Numbered from the stretch's first letter, positions 11,380 to 19,932 are shown. The stretch: DNA of 64,000 nucleotides from WHTX01 sp038255145 (GCA_038255145.1 JBBSLP010000013.1:29181-93180), one strand, 5' to 3'. The notes: generated by a model from the letters alone, not told the origin. Made by a program: numbers and translations.

Positions 11380-11616
11380 GGGTGCTCGCCTCCGGATGCC
11401 GGGCCGACGACGGACAGTCGTCGGGCAGGGCTCGTGAGCCGCCGACGTCGAACGACGTCAGCGACATCTGACCGTCACGGGGCTGACCGCGAGAAGGGCA
11501 CGTCGTTCCGCCGACGCCCTGCTTCCTTTACGGTTTCGTGACAGCGCTCACGGTAACGGTCCGGGGGAGGTCCGGCAATCGCTCCGTTGACGGAGCGTGG
11601 TCGCAGGTCAGAGGGG

Positions 11617-11763
11617 TCAGGCGGCCGAACCCCGTTCCGAGGCGGTGGCTGAACGCTCTTGGTGGGCGAGGGCCCGCTGGATGCGAGCGTTCACATCGAG
11701 GAGGGGCATCACCCGGCGCTGGAAGTCGCTGGTGGGGGCGGCGGGGCGGCGAATCGAGGTCAT
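11617..11763 (-). CDS. Small hypothetical protein
   Basis: A 48-residue frame starting MTSIRRPAAPTSDFQRRV with C/G at most third positions, like nearby genes. It has no recognised domain, no membrane segment and no clear ribosome binding site, so this is a possible gene only. It lies in the 540-base gap between the leftward exported-protein set and the rightward MetE-like gene. Confidence 0.3.
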   Translation of the reverse strand: MTSIRRPAAPTSDFQRRVMPLLDVNARIQRALAHQERSATASERGSAA

Positions 11764-11870
11764 GTGGAGACCGTACGTTCGGACCCTGGGAGTTGGATCG
11801 GGGGAAACCCTGCGTTCACTGGGGGGCAATGGGGGGTGGGGCACGCGGGGTGAGGCTGGGCCGGGCTCGG

Positions 11871-11876
11871 TACGGT
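11871..11876 (+). promoter_or_regulatory. Candidate -10 element for the MetE-like gene
   Basis: TACGGT lies 48 bases before GTG 11924, giving a predicted leader of about 42 bases. No convincing -35 was seen. The same hexamer precedes other starts in this window (29869, 62002). Confidence 0.35.
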
Positions 11877-11923
11877 ATGCCGACCGTCACCCTCCGAGGG
11901 GTGTGGGCATCCCTGGGGGGAAC

Positions 11924-13078
11924 GTGCAACGCAGTGAGCACCGCATCCTGACCACCCACGCCGGCAGCCTGCCCCGGCCCCCGGCCCTGGTGGAGCTGCT
12001 GGCCAAGGTCAACCACCGTGAGGCGGTGGACGGGTCCGAGCTGGCCGCCGCCATCGATGCCGCCGTGCCTGTGGTGGTCGAGCAGCAGCTGGCGGCGGGC
12101 ATCGACGTGGGCAACGACGGTGAACAGGGGCGGGAGAGCTTCTTCACCTACGTGCAGCACCGCATGTCGGGCTTCGGGGGGCGGGGGGACGAGCCCCGGG
12201 TGTGGCAGGACATGGCCGACTTCCCCGGCTTCGCAGCTGTGCGTGACCGCCAGCGCTCGGGGCAGGCGGTCAGCCTGGTGCGGCCGCCCATGGCCATCGG
12301 CGAGGTGCGCTACGGGGATACGGCCGCCATCGACGCCGAGCTCGACCGCCTGACCCGGGCGGCCGGGGGCCGGTTCACCGAGACGTTCCTGACCTGTCCG
12401 TCGCCGGGCATCATCGCCGCGGCCATGGCCAACCGGCACTACCCCACGCTCGAGGACTACGTCGTGGCCGTGGCCGATGCGTTGTCGGTCGAGTACCGCC
12501 GGGTCATCGACGCCGGGTTCGTGCTGCAGATCGACGCCCCCGACCTGGCCATGGAGCACCACGGCCTGTTCGCCGGGAAGCCGCTGGCCGACTTCCTGGC
12601 CTTCGTCGACCTGGTGGTGGCGGCCATCAACCGGGCCACCGAGGGCTTGCCGGCCGACCGGATCCGGCTGCACGTGTGCTGGGGCAACTACGGCGGGCCC
12701 CACGTGCACGACGTGGACCTGGCCGACCTGTTGGACCACCTGTACCAGGCCGACGTGGGGGCCCTGTTGCTGTCCATGGCCAACCCCCGCCACGAGCACG
12801 AGTACCGCCAGCTGGGTCGCAACCCCCTGCCCGAGGGGATGCTGGTGGCTGCGGGGGTGGTCGACGTGACCACCAACTACGTGGAGCACCCCGAGGTCGT
12901 GGCCGACCGCATCGAACGGGTCGCAGTGGCGGTCGGGGACCCTCGCCGGGTGCTGGCCTGCACCGACTGCGGCTTCGACACCGCGGCGGGCTTCGGCGTG
13001 GTCGCCCCCGACGTGGCCTGGGCCAAGATGGCCTCCCTCAGCGCCGGCGCCGCCCTCGCCTCCAAGCGCCTCTTCTGA
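11924..13078 (+). CDS. Cobalamin-independent methionine synthase-like (MetE C-terminal family) protein
   Basis: A 384-residue single-domain protein of the UROD/MetE-like barrel, related to epoxyalkane:coenzyme M transferase. It opens ILTTHAGSLPRPPALVELL and has NDGEQGRESFFTYV. The likely zinc ligands lie in HVCWGNYGGPHVHDVD and CTDCGFDTAAGFG. The family moves alkyl groups to zinc-bound thiols. It is half the length of true MetE and lacks the N-terminal barrel, so methionine synthesis from methyl-folate is unlikely to be its only role. I chose GTG 11924, preceded by a G-run; longer in-frame starts lack support. The thiol substrate is unknown. Confidence 0.8.
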   Translation: MQRSEHRILTTHAGSLPRPPALVELLAKVNHREAVDGSELAAAIDAAVPVVVEQQLAAGIDVGNDGEQGRESFFTYVQHRMSGFGGRGDEPRVWQDMADFPGFAAVRDRQRSGQAVSLVRPPMAIGEVRYGDTAAIDAELDRLTRAAGGRFTETFLTCPSPGIIAAAMANRHYPTLEDYVVAVADALSVEYRRVIDAGFVLQIDAPDLAMEHHGLFAGKPLADFLAFVDLVVAAINRATEGLPADRIRLHVCWGNYGGPHVHDVDLADLLDHLYQADVGALLLSMANPRHEHEYRQLGRNPLPEGMLVAAGVVDVTTNYVEHPEVVADRIERVAVAVGDPRRVLACTDCGFDTAAGFGVVAPDVAWAKMASLSAGAALASKRLF

Positions 13079-13497
13079 CCCTGGCGCCCGGCCCGCCACC
13101 GACCGGCGCTGCGGTCCCGGCGCCGGGCCGGTCGGCCCGGCGGTCCTGTGCCCACTCACCGTGGCCTGGCCCCCGGGTAGTCGATTCGCCGTCGATTCGG
13201 GGGCATCCGCGCCCGGGCGCCTCTCCTGGTGCAGTTCCTGGGGCCGGCTTCCGCGAAAGGTACTGAACCTGGGCGGTACACAGACCTTCGCGAAAGCCTG
13301 ATGACAGCAGGTACGAAACCGAAGACCGTAGGTGGATCGACGTCGACGGGCTGTCGCCGCGTGGGCCGTGCACGATCTCCCACGCCTGCGGTACAGGATC
13401 GTGCACGCCTCGCCGCCGGCCGCGGAAGGCCCAGCGCGCCGCCGGCCCGCCACCGAAGGCCCAGCCCGCTGGCCGGTCTGCGGCGATGCCGGGTGGG
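13079..13497. other. 420-base noncoding gap with repeats
   Basis: No convincing gene lies between the MetE-like gene and the converging fusion gene. It contains the direct repeat at 13180-13200 and two copies of TTC(C)GCGAAAG at 13249-13259 and 13287-13296, separated by GGTAC repeats. The second copy includes the 8-base palindrome TTCGCGAA. These could be protein-binding sites; no terminator with a T-run was seen. Confidence 0.5.
13180..13200. repeat. GTCGATTCG direct repeat, copy 1
   Basis: Two copies of GTCGATTCG, 11 bases from start to start. An almost identical element (one central base differs) occurs at 16412-16433 upstream of the purine-catabolism genes. Confidence 0.6.
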
Positions 13498-14967
13498 TCA
13501 GCCGGACTGGAGGAGCTGGTCGACGGGGGCGAAGTCGTCGGTGAGGACCTGGGCGCCGCCGACGAACTCGTCGAGCTCGGCCCCGGCCAGCACGATCACG
13601 TCCAGGCCCCGGGCGGCCGCCGCGGCCACCAGGGCGTCGGCGTCGACGGCCTCGTAGCCGGCCACGACCACGAAGTTGCCCCCGGCCCCTTCGAAGCGCC
13701 GGGGCAGCGACACCACGGCCACCTCGGGGAACACCTGCTGCACGGTGGCCAGCTCAGCCCGCAGGAAGCGGAGGTGGTAGCGGTCGATCACGTTGATCAG
13801 GTAGTGGCCGTCGGGACGGAGCACGTCGGCGATCTGGGAGATGAACTCCCTGGTCGTCAGGTGCCAGGGCACGGCCACCCCGCCGAAGGCGTCGCCGATG
13901 ACCAGGTCGGCGCTGTCCGGCGCCAGCTCCCGCACCCCCAGGCGCCCGTCACCCACCCGCACCTGCAGCTCATCGGACGTGACCAGGCCCAGCTCGTCAC
14001 GGGCCAGGTCGACGAGCACGGGGTCGAGCTCGAGGACCACTCCCGTCGAACCGGGCCGGGTCGCGGCCAGCCACCGGGGCATGGTGAAGCCACCACCGCC
14101 GATGTGCACGGCGTCGAGCGGACCCTGGCTGGTCACGTCGATGGCCGAGGCCAGCAGGCGGGTGTAGCTGAACTCGAGGTGGGTGGGATCGGCCAGGTCG
14201 ACGTAGGAGTGCTCCAGCGTGTCGAGGGCGAGGATGCGACCGTCGGGCCGGGCCGGATCGGTCTCCTCCAGCACCCGGGCGCAGAAGTAGGCGCTCTCCG
14301 TCTCGCACGGGCCGTCGACGGTCAGGGTCAGCGCCGTGCCCCCGGCCCCCACCACCAGCAGCGGCACCAGGGCGGCCAGGGCCAGATCCTGGCGCCGCAA
14401 CCAGATCCACAGCGCCGTGCCCCCCACCACCAGCACCAGGCCGAGCACGGTGAGGATGGCGGGGGTGGGTAGGGCGGCCACGAGCAGGAACCCGGTCACG
14501 AAGGTGCCGAACAGGGCCCCGGCCGTGCCCAGGCCCGACAGGCGACCCACCACCCGACCGGTCTCACCCAGGTCGGCCAGGCTGGCCTTGACCACGGCCG
14601 GGGGGACCGTGCTCAGCGCGCAGGCGGGCAGGAACACGCTGCTCAGGGCGAGTATGAGCATGGAGGACGGTTCGGCGGTGGCGAAGCTGGGACCGATGGC
14701 CCGGATCACGGGCACGGCGAGCAGGGTGAGCACGCCGCCGAGGACGAGCTGGGGTCCGAGCAGGCGTCGGGGGTCGGTGCGGTCGGCCAGGCTGCCACCG
14801 ATCCACGTGCCCAGGGCGATGCCGGCCAGGGCGGTGCCGATGATGGCGGTGAACGTCTCCAGGGTCACCCCCACGTAGGGGGCAAGCAGACGGCCGGCCA
14901 GGGTCTCGAGCACGAGCACGGCGGCGGAGGTGATGAAGACCAGGGTCCCGGCGAGGGGTCGGGGCAC
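13498..14967 (-). CDS. Membrane transporter-like / spermidine synthase-like fusion
   Basis: A 489-residue protein. The first 220 residues contain about seven hydrophobic helices, beginning LAGTLVFITSAAVLVLETLAGR and including GTWIGGSLADR, as in fused MFS/spermidine synthases. The C-terminal half is a Rossmann methyltransferase-like domain: AVHIGGGGFTMPRWLAATRP, VVLELDPVLVDLARDELG, VRVGDGRLGVREL and DLVIGDAFGGVAVPWHLTT. Spermidine synthases transfer aminopropyl groups, but membrane-fused members have unproven activity. GTG 14967 has GGGGAG upstream. The P450 gene is divergent, with 90-140 bases between them. Confidence 0.87.
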   Translation of the reverse strand: MPRPLAGTLVFITSAAVLVLETLAGRLLAPYVGVTLETFTAIIGTALAGIALGTWIGGSLADRTDPRRLLGPQLVLGGVLTLLAVPVIRAIGPSFATAEPSSMLILALSSVFLPACALSTVPPAVVKASLADLGETGRVVGRLSGLGTAGALFGTFVTGFLLVAALPTPAILTVLGLVLVVGGTALWIWLRRQDLALAALVPLLVVGAGGTALTLTVDGPCETESAYFCARVLEETDPARPDGRILALDTLEHSYVDLADPTHLEFSYTRLLASAIDVTSQGPLDAVHIGGGGFTMPRWLAATRPGSTGVVLELDPVLVDLARDELGLVTSDELQVRVGDGRLGVRELAPDSADLVIGDAFGGVAVPWHLTTREFISQIADVLRPDGHYLINVIDRYHLRFLRAELATVQQVFPEVAVVSLPRRFEGAGGNFVVVAGYEAVDADALVAAAAARGLDVIVLAGAELDEFVGGAQVLTDDFAPVDQLLQSG

Positions 14968-15040
14968 GGGCGGCAGTCTCCCCGGGACGGCCCACCCCGG
15001 TCGAGTCGCCCGCCCCCGGCCCGGCCCGAGCCCGCCCCGA

Positions 15041-15054
15041 GTGACTAGAGTCAC
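15041..15054. promoter_or_regulatory. Palindromic operator candidate overlapping the P450 -10
   Basis: GTGACTAGAGTCAC has two 6-base arms (GTGACT/AGTCAC) around 2 bases. It covers the candidate -10 TAGAGT (15046-15051), which lies 6 bases before ATG 15058. A repressor bound here would block the promoter. A similar core, GTGACTAAGTCAC, occurs at 63642-63654. Confidence 0.5.
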
Positions 15055-15105
15055 CGCATGTGCGTCGCGGGGCGCGTCGCACCACTGCTGGGGGTGTGCG
15101 CCGCT

Positions 15106-16314
15106 ATGACGACGAACGAGCCGGTGACCGACTGGGCCACGGACTTCGACATATTCGATCCCGAGTTCGTCGCCGATCCCTACCCCGTGTGGGCCGGGTT
15201 GCGGGGGACGTGTCCCGTCGCCCACACCGAGCGTGACGGCAGCACGTGGATGCCCAGCCGCTACGAGGACCTGGTCGCCGTCACCCATGACACCCAGCAC
15301 TTCTCGTCGGTGACCTCGGCGGTTTCGGGCACCCGACCGGGTCAGGGCCCGCTGCTGACGGCGCCGCCCATCACCTCGGACCTGCCCGAGCACACGTGGA
15401 CGCGGCGCCTGCTGCTGCCGGCCTTCTCGCCCAAGCCCGTGGCCCGCATGGAGCCGGTGAGCCGAGGCATCGCCCGCGAGCTGCTCGACGCCATCGAGGC
15501 CCGGGGCGACGGCATGGCCGACGCCGCCTGTGACTACGCCCAGCACATCCCGGTGCGGATCATCTCCCAGATGCTGGGCGTGCCCGACGCCGAAGAGGCC
15601 CAGTTCACCGACTGGGTGACCCGGATCCTCCAGCTCGGCGTCATGGACCAGGAGGTCGGCCGCATCGCCACCAAGGAGGTCCTGGCCTACTTCAAGGACC
15701 TCATCGCCCAGCGCATCGCCGACGGTGACCGGCCCGACGACCTGCTGTCCTACCTGATCGACGTGCGCCTCGAGGGGGGCGAGCCCCTGGGCGAGAAGCA
15801 CCTGCTGGGCACGTGCTTCCTCATCCTCGTGGCCGGCATCGACACCACGTGGAGCTCCATCGGGTCCAGCCTGTGGCACCTGGCCACCCACCCCGAGGAC
15901 CGTGACCGGCTGGTGGCCGAGCCCGAGCTCATCCCCACGGCCATCGAAGAGTTCCTCCGGGCCTACTCCCCGGTGACCATGGCCCGCATCGTCAAGGAAG
16001 AGACCACCCTCGGAGGTCAGCAGCTGTGCCCCGGTGACCGGGTGCTGCTGCCCTTCCCCGCCGGCAATCGGGATCCCGACGTGTTCGAGGATCCCGAAGA
16101 TGTCCTCATCGATCGCCAGCAGAACCGCCACGCCGCCTTCGGGCTGGGCATCCACCGCTGCCTGGGCTCGAACCTGGCCCGCATGGAACTGCAGGTGGCC
16201 GTGCAGGAGTGGTTGCTCCGCTTCCCCAAGTTCTCCCTCGTCGAGGGGGCCGACGTGCACTGGAACGGTGGCCAGGTCCGCGGCCCCCGCTCCATCCCGG
16301 TGCGGTTGGGCTAG
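15106..16314 (+). CDS. Cytochrome P450
   Basis: A 402-residue soluble bacterial P450. The I-helix is LVAGIDTTWSS (oxygen-activation threonine), the K-helix ExxR is EEFLRAYSP, and the haem loop is FGLGIHRCLGSNLARMELQ with the cysteine thiolate. It needs a ferredoxin and reductase, neither of which is adjacent. The N-terminal pattern (FDPEFVADPYPVWAGLR) and AFGLGIHRCLG resemble steroid/terpene-type CYP families, but no substrate can be inferred. I give ATG 15106. ATG 15058 is in frame and lies 6 bases after a candidate -10, so a leaderless start 16 residues earlier is possible. Confidence 0.93.
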   Translation: MTTNEPVTDWATDFDIFDPEFVADPYPVWAGLRGTCPVAHTERDGSTWMPSRYEDLVAVTHDTQHFSSVTSAVSGTRPGQGPLLTAPPITSDLPEHTWTRRLLLPAFSPKPVARMEPVSRGIARELLDAIEARGDGMADAACDYAQHIPVRIISQMLGVPDAEEAQFTDWVTRILQLGVMDQEVGRIATKEVLAYFKDLIAQRIADGDRPDDLLSYLIDVRLEGGEPLGEKHLLGTCFLILVAGIDTTWSSIGSSLWHLATHPEDRDRLVAEPELIPTAIEEFLRAYSPVTMARIVKEETTLGGQQLCPGDRVLLPFPAGNRDPDVFEDPEDVLIDRQQNRHAAFGLGIHRCLGSNLARMELQVAVQEWLLRFPKFSLVEGADVHWNGGQVRGPRSIPVRLG

Positions 16315-16411
16315 CTCGCCCGGGGCGATCTGCTGTTGGGGGCGGCGGGGTCACCCGAGCGCGAGCTAACTTTCGCTCGCAACCAGTCTGACCTGGGGTG
16401 ACAGGACTACG

Positions 16412-16433
16412 GTCGATTCGGCGTCGATTCGCC
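16412..16433. repeat. GTCGATTCG direct repeat, copy 2 (possible operator)
   Basis: The element GTCGATTCGGCGTCGATTCG lies about 40-60 bases before the first purine-catabolism gene, a promoter-like position. It matches 13180-13200 except for one central base. Confidence 0.5.
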
Positions 16434-16470
16434 GCGCCCCCCTGACCTCCCGGGAGCTCCCTTGCGCCGC

Positions 16471-16881
16471 ATGTTCCTCAACGGGACGGCCATGTCCGGC
16501 CAGAAGGCCCACCACACCATCGCCGGCGCCACCTTCGTCGGCCCCGCCCGGACCGCCCCCCGCTACCGCTTCTTCGCCGTGCGCGACGCCTTCCCCGGGC
16601 TGTTCCCCGTCGACGAGGGGGGCCGGTCCATCGACGGTGAGCTCTACGAGATCGACGAGGCCATCCTCTTCGACTCCCTGCTGCCCTCGGAGCCGTCCGA
16701 GCTCGAGATCGGCACCATCGAGCTCGACGACGGCCAGATCGTCAACGCCATGGAGCTGCAGCCCGAGCGCATCGTGGCCGGCGACAAGGTGCTCGACATC
16801 GCCGACCTCGGCGGCTGGCGTGCCTACCAGGCCCACATGGCCGCCAACGCCGCGGCCGTCGCCCTGCTGGGCCGGGCCTGA
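16471..16881 (+). CDS. Allophanate hydrolase C-terminal-like (AtzF_C/GGCT fold) protein
   Basis: A 136-residue stand-alone version of the C-terminal domain of allophanate hydrolase. The landmarks are MFLNGTAMSGQKAHHTIAG, GPARTAPRYRFFAVRD, PVDEGGRSIDGELYEIDE and LDIADLGGWRAYQAHMA. The fold is that of gamma-glutamylcyclotransferase-like proteins. ATG 16471 fits the family N-terminus; a TTG at 16462, 5 bases after GGGAG, is the alternative. The next gene begins 2 bases after its stop. Its place beside allantoate and allantoin genes points to ureide nitrogen use. Its exact reaction is not established. Confidence 0.82.
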   Translation: MFLNGTAMSGQKAHHTIAGATFVGPARTAPRYRFFAVRDAFPGLFPVDEGGRSIDGELYEIDEAILFDSLLPSEPSELEIGTIELDDGQIVNAMELQPERIVAGDKVLDIADLGGWRAYQAHMAANAAAVALLGRA

Positions 16882-16883
16882 CC

Positions 16884-17714
16884 ATGGCCCCCGACGCGGG
16901 ACCGGCGGCCGACGCCGCCGCACTGCCCCCCATCCTCGACGGCGCCCGCATGCTGGCTCGCCTCGACGAGCTCGGTGACCTCGGTGCCCGCCCCGGCGGG
17001 GGCGCCAACCGCCCCGCCTACTCCGAGCTCGACGTGGCCGGGCGCGACCTGGTGGCCCGCTGGATGAACGAGGCCGGCCTGGTGACCAGCGTCGATGCCG
17101 CCGGCAACCTCATCGGCCGTAGCCCGGGGCCCACCGGCCCCGACGTCCCCCCGCCCCTGGTGCTCGGCAGCCATTTCGACATCGTCATCGACGCCGGCCG
17201 CCTCGACGGGTGCCTGGGCGTCGTCACCGGCATCACCGGCCGCCAGCCCGTCGACGTGGTCATCGAGGGCCAGACCAACCACGCCGGCACCACCCCCATG
17301 GACCTGCGCCGCGATGCCCTGGTGGCCGCAGCCCACGTGACCCTGGCCGTCGAGAACCTGGCCCTCGAAGGGCACCTTCGGGTGGCCACCGTGGGCACCA
17401 TCGATGTGAGCCCCAACGCCCGCAACATCGTCCCCGGCCTGGTCACGCTGGGTCTGGACCTACGCGACCTCGACGATGTCCGCTTGGCCGCGTCGGTGGA
17501 GCACCTGCGCTTCACCGTGGCCATCATCGCCGAGGCCACCGGCTGCACCATCAGCTTCACCCTGGCTCCGGGCCAGGCCGCCGCCCCCTGTGACCCCACG
17601 GTGGTGGCCGCCTTCCAGGCCGCGGCCACGGCGCAGGGCCTGGTGCGCCGATCGGCCCTGGAGGAACGGTTGCCCGACTTCCTCACCGTCCTGTCCGAAC
17701 CCCACCTCGGCTGA
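16884..17714 (+). pseudogene. Allantoate amidohydrolase/carbamoylase (M20), internally deleted
   Basis: This is a 276-residue remnant of an M20 amidohydrolase, normally about 400-420 residues. The N-terminal portion reaches the first zinc site (VLGSHFDIVIDAGRLDGCLG) and then jumps straight to GVVTGITGRQPVDVVIEGQ, QTNHAGTTPMDLRRDA and the dimerisation domain. About 100 residues carrying the catalytic Glu-Glu region are missing, and the reading frame is kept. The C-terminal segment with the last zinc-binding His (SGAGHDA-type motif) is also absent; the protein stops at LTVLSEPHLG. The enzyme should be inactive. Short 'LGV' homology at the junction fits a recombination deletion. Confidence 0.8.
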
Positions 17715-17726
17715 GGAGCTCCCGCT

Positions 17727-18692
17727 GTGGCCCCCCACCCCCGTGACGCCGCCTACCCCCGTGACGTCGCCTACCCCCGCGACCTGGTCGGTTACGGCCG
17801 CACCCCGCCCCAGGCCGACTGGCCGGGCGGGGCCCGCATCGCCGTCAACTTCGTCCTCAACTACGAGGAGGGGGCCGAGGCCTCGGTGCTGCACGGCGAC
17901 GCCGCGTCGGAGACCTTCCTGTCCGAGATCATCGGGGCGGCGGCGTTCCCGGACCGCCACCTGTCCATGGAGTCGCTCTACGAGTACGGCAGCCGGGCCG
18001 GGGTGTGGCGGCTGCTGCGCCTGTTCGAGTCCCGGGGCCTACCCCTGACCATCTTCGGGGTGGCCATGGCGCTCGAGCGCAACCCCGAGGTTGCCGCGGC
18101 CTTCGTCGAGGCCGGCCACGAGATCGCCAGCCACGGCTACCGCTGGCTGAGCTACCAGCAGGTCGACGAGGCCACCGAGCGGGCGCACGTGGCCGAGGCC
18201 GTGCGCATCCTCACCGAAGTGGTGGGGGAGCCCCCGGCCGGGTGGTACACCGGTCGGGACTCACCCAACACCCGGCGCCTGGTGGTGGAACACGGCGGCT
18301 TCCTCTACGACAGCGACTCGTACGCCGACGACCTGCCCTACTGGGTGACCGTCGAGGTCGACGGCGACGTGGCCGGCGAGGAGCGGCCCCACCTGGTGGT
18401 GCCCTACGCGCTCGACACCAACGACATGCGCTTCGCCTCGGCCCAGGGCTTCAACTCGGGCGACCAGTTCTTCACCTACCTGCGTGACGCCTTCGACGTG
18501 CTCTACGCCGAGGGCACCGATCGGCCCAAGATGCTGACGGTGGGCCTGCACTGCCGCCTGGCCGGCCGCCCCGCCCGCACCGCGGCCCTGGCCCGGTTCC
18601 TCGACCACGTGCTGGCCCATGACCACGTGTGGGTGGCCCGCCGGGTGGACATCGCCCGCCACTGGGTCGACCGCCACCCCTACACCCCCTGA
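17727..18692 (+). CDS. puuE: Allantoinase PuuE-type polysaccharide-deacetylase-fold protein
   Basis: A 321-residue NodB-fold enzyme of the PuuE allantoinase family, which opens allantoin to allantoate without the metal site of classical allantoinase. The landmarks are DLVGYGRTPPQADWPGGARI, VNFVLNYEEGAE, EYGSRAGVWRLLRLFE, GHEIASHGYRWLSYQ, GWYTGRDSPNTRRLV and DSDSYADDLPYW. GTG 17727 has GAGGAG 8 bases upstream. The N-terminus contains three YPRD copies from a short DNA duplication. It follows the broken amidohydrolase by 12 bases, so product processing in this organism must use another gene. Confidence 0.9.
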   Translation: MAPHPRDAAYPRDVAYPRDLVGYGRTPPQADWPGGARIAVNFVLNYEEGAEASVLHGDAASETFLSEIIGAAAFPDRHLSMESLYEYGSRAGVWRLLRLFESRGLPLTIFGVAMALERNPEVAAAFVEAGHEIASHGYRWLSYQQVDEATERAHVAEAVRILTEVVGEPPAGWYTGRDSPNTRRLVVEHGGFLYDSDSYADDLPYWVTVEVDGDVAGEERPHLVVPYALDTNDMRFASAQGFNSGDQFFTYLRDAFDVLYAEGTDRPKMLTVGLHCRLAGRPARTAALARFLDHVLAHDHVWVARRVDIARHWVDRHPYTP

Positions 18693-18715
18693 GCCGTCCG
18701 TTCGCTGGTCAGGGG

Positions 18716-18732
18716 CGACCGTCAGCCGGTCG
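18716..18732. terminator. Hairpin between converging genes
   Basis: CGACCG and CGGTCG arms flank a 5-base loop just after puuE and before the end of the leftward gene. There is no T-run, so the terminator role is tentative. Confidence 0.35.
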
Positions 18733-18743
18733 TCACGCGGTGG

Positions 18744-19382
18744 TCAGGCAGCGACGGTGATGACCTTGGTGGCCGTGGCGCACTCCTCGGGGCCGTTGCC
18801 GCTGGGGGCGGGGCGGCACACGGTCAGGGTGACGGTGGTGTCCTTGGACAGGCTGGTGGACAGGTTACGGTTGCGGCCCGACATGTTGATGGAGTTGCCG
18901 TTCCACGCCCAGTGCCAGCGGGTCGGTTCCCCGGTCGAGGTGTCCCGCAGCGAGATGGAGCGACCGGCCGGAGCGGGGGTCGGGTCCCAGGTGAAGTCGG
19001 CCACCAGGGCCGGGGGCCCGGCGGGCGGAGCCGTGGTGGCAGGCACGGCGGCCACCGTGGCCGGGGGAGCGGCGGTGGTGGGCGCCACCGCGGTCGTCGG
19101 CGCCGCCGTGGTGCCGGTCCCGGCCGCAGTGGTCACGGTGGGCTCGACCACCGCGCTGGTGGCCGTGCTGGCCCCGGCCGCCAGGGTCGAGGGCTGGGGG
19201 GCGGCGGCCTCGTCGTCCTGGCCCATCACGACCAGGGCGCCACCCACCCCGCCGAGCACGCCGGCGGCGGCGAAGAGCGAGGCCACCACGGCGACGGGCA
19301 GGCCCCGACGACGGCGGTGCTGACGGCGGACGGGCCCGGGGTCGGACGGCGGCGCAGAGAAGAGGGAGGTCGGAGCAGCCAT
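18744..19382 (-). CDS. Membrane-anchored protein with PKD-like domain
   Basis: A 212-residue protein with a basic N-terminus (about 30 residues), one transmembrane helix (LPVAVVASLFAAAGVLGGVGGALVV without cleavage site), a Thr/Ala/Pro-rich stalk of about 70 residues and an exported beta-rich domain. The domain has LVADFTWDPTPAPAGRSISL and a WHWAWNGNS motif, typical of PKD-type folds used in surface adhesion or binding. ATG 19382. No catalytic residues are evident. Confidence 0.65.
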   Translation of the reverse strand: MAAPTSLFSAPPSDPGPVRRQHRRRRGLPVAVVASLFAAAGVLGGVGGALVVMGQDDEAAAPQPSTLAAGASTATSAVVEPTVTTAAGTGTTAAPTTAVAPTTAAPPATVAAVPATTAPPAGPPALVADFTWDPTPAPAGRSISLRDTSTGEPTRWHWAWNGNSINMSGRNRNLSTSLSKDTTVTLTVCRPAPSGNGPEECATATKVITVAA

Positions 19383-19443
19383 GGGTCGACCGTAAGCAGC
19401 CCTACCCCAGCAGGCATCGGGGACATCCCCACCGTCCCCGGGG

Positions 19444-19500
19444 CCCTCGGGGGCTCCCCCCCGGGGGCTCCCCCTCGGGGGCTCCCCCCCGGGGGGAGCG
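19444..19500. repeat. Tandem GGGGGCTCCCCC hairpin repeats
   Basis: Three or more nearly palindromic units of 14-16 bases, each GGGGGCT followed by a C-run, lie between two leftward genes. They could form strong hairpins that slow transcription or protect the 3' end of the upstream message. Confidence 0.6.
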
Positions 19501-19524
19501 GAGGCCGCGGACCCGGTCTCGCGG

Positions 19525-19932
19525 TCAGAGCGTGGTGCGCCAGCCCTCGGGGTCCACGCCGTGCCACACCCGTGAGGCCCGTTGGTTGAGCGCCACCAGC
19601 GAGGCCCCCTGCAACAGGGCGGTCACGGCGATGAAGGCGCGGGCCCGGGTTCCGGCGCCGTCGGCCATCAGGGACACCACCCCGCACACGAGCACGATGG
19701 CGGTGAACAGCTGCAACAGCAGCCAGGCCCGGGCCGAGCGCCGGTTGGCGAACGCCACCAACGCCGCCACCACCAGTCCGATGACGCCCACCACCAGGGC
19801 CCACGGATCACGCCGGCCCCACACCGCAGCTCCCAGCCACAGCAGGCCCCACGCCGCGGCGGTGGCGTGACCCCACTCGGCCGAGCGCGGGTGCGGCCGC
19901 CATCCCCCCTCCACGCCCCCCGAGGCCCCCAT
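19525..19932 (-). CDS. Small four-helix membrane protein
   Basis: A 135-residue hydrophobic protein with about four membrane helices, including ATAAAWGLLWLGAAVW and LVVGVIGLVVAALVAF. No domain is recognised. I chose ATG 19932 because GGGAG lies 9 bases upstream; the longer frame would overlap the divergent transporter's promoter. The function is unknown. Confidence 0.6.
   Translation of the reverse strand: MGASGGVEGGWRPHPRSAEWGHATAAAWGLLWLGAAVWGRRDPWALVVGVIGLVVAALVAFANRRSARAWLLLQLFTAIVLVCGVVSLMADGAGTRARAFIAVTALLQGASLVALNQRASRVWHGVDPEGWRTTL

Noticed and set aside
10519..11541. Val-rich plus-strand frame with apparent membrane character
   Set aside because: The Val runs are the antisense of the Thr codons in the DUF1800 protein stalk.
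11924..13078. True cobalamin-independent methionine synthase
   Set aside because: It has only one barrel (384 residues), while MetE needs two; a related alkyl-thiol transfer role is more likely.
13249..13296. SOS (LexA) boxes
   Set aside because: The TTC(C)GCGAAAG copies do not match the actinobacterial GAAC-N4-GTTC pattern, and no repair gene is adjacent.
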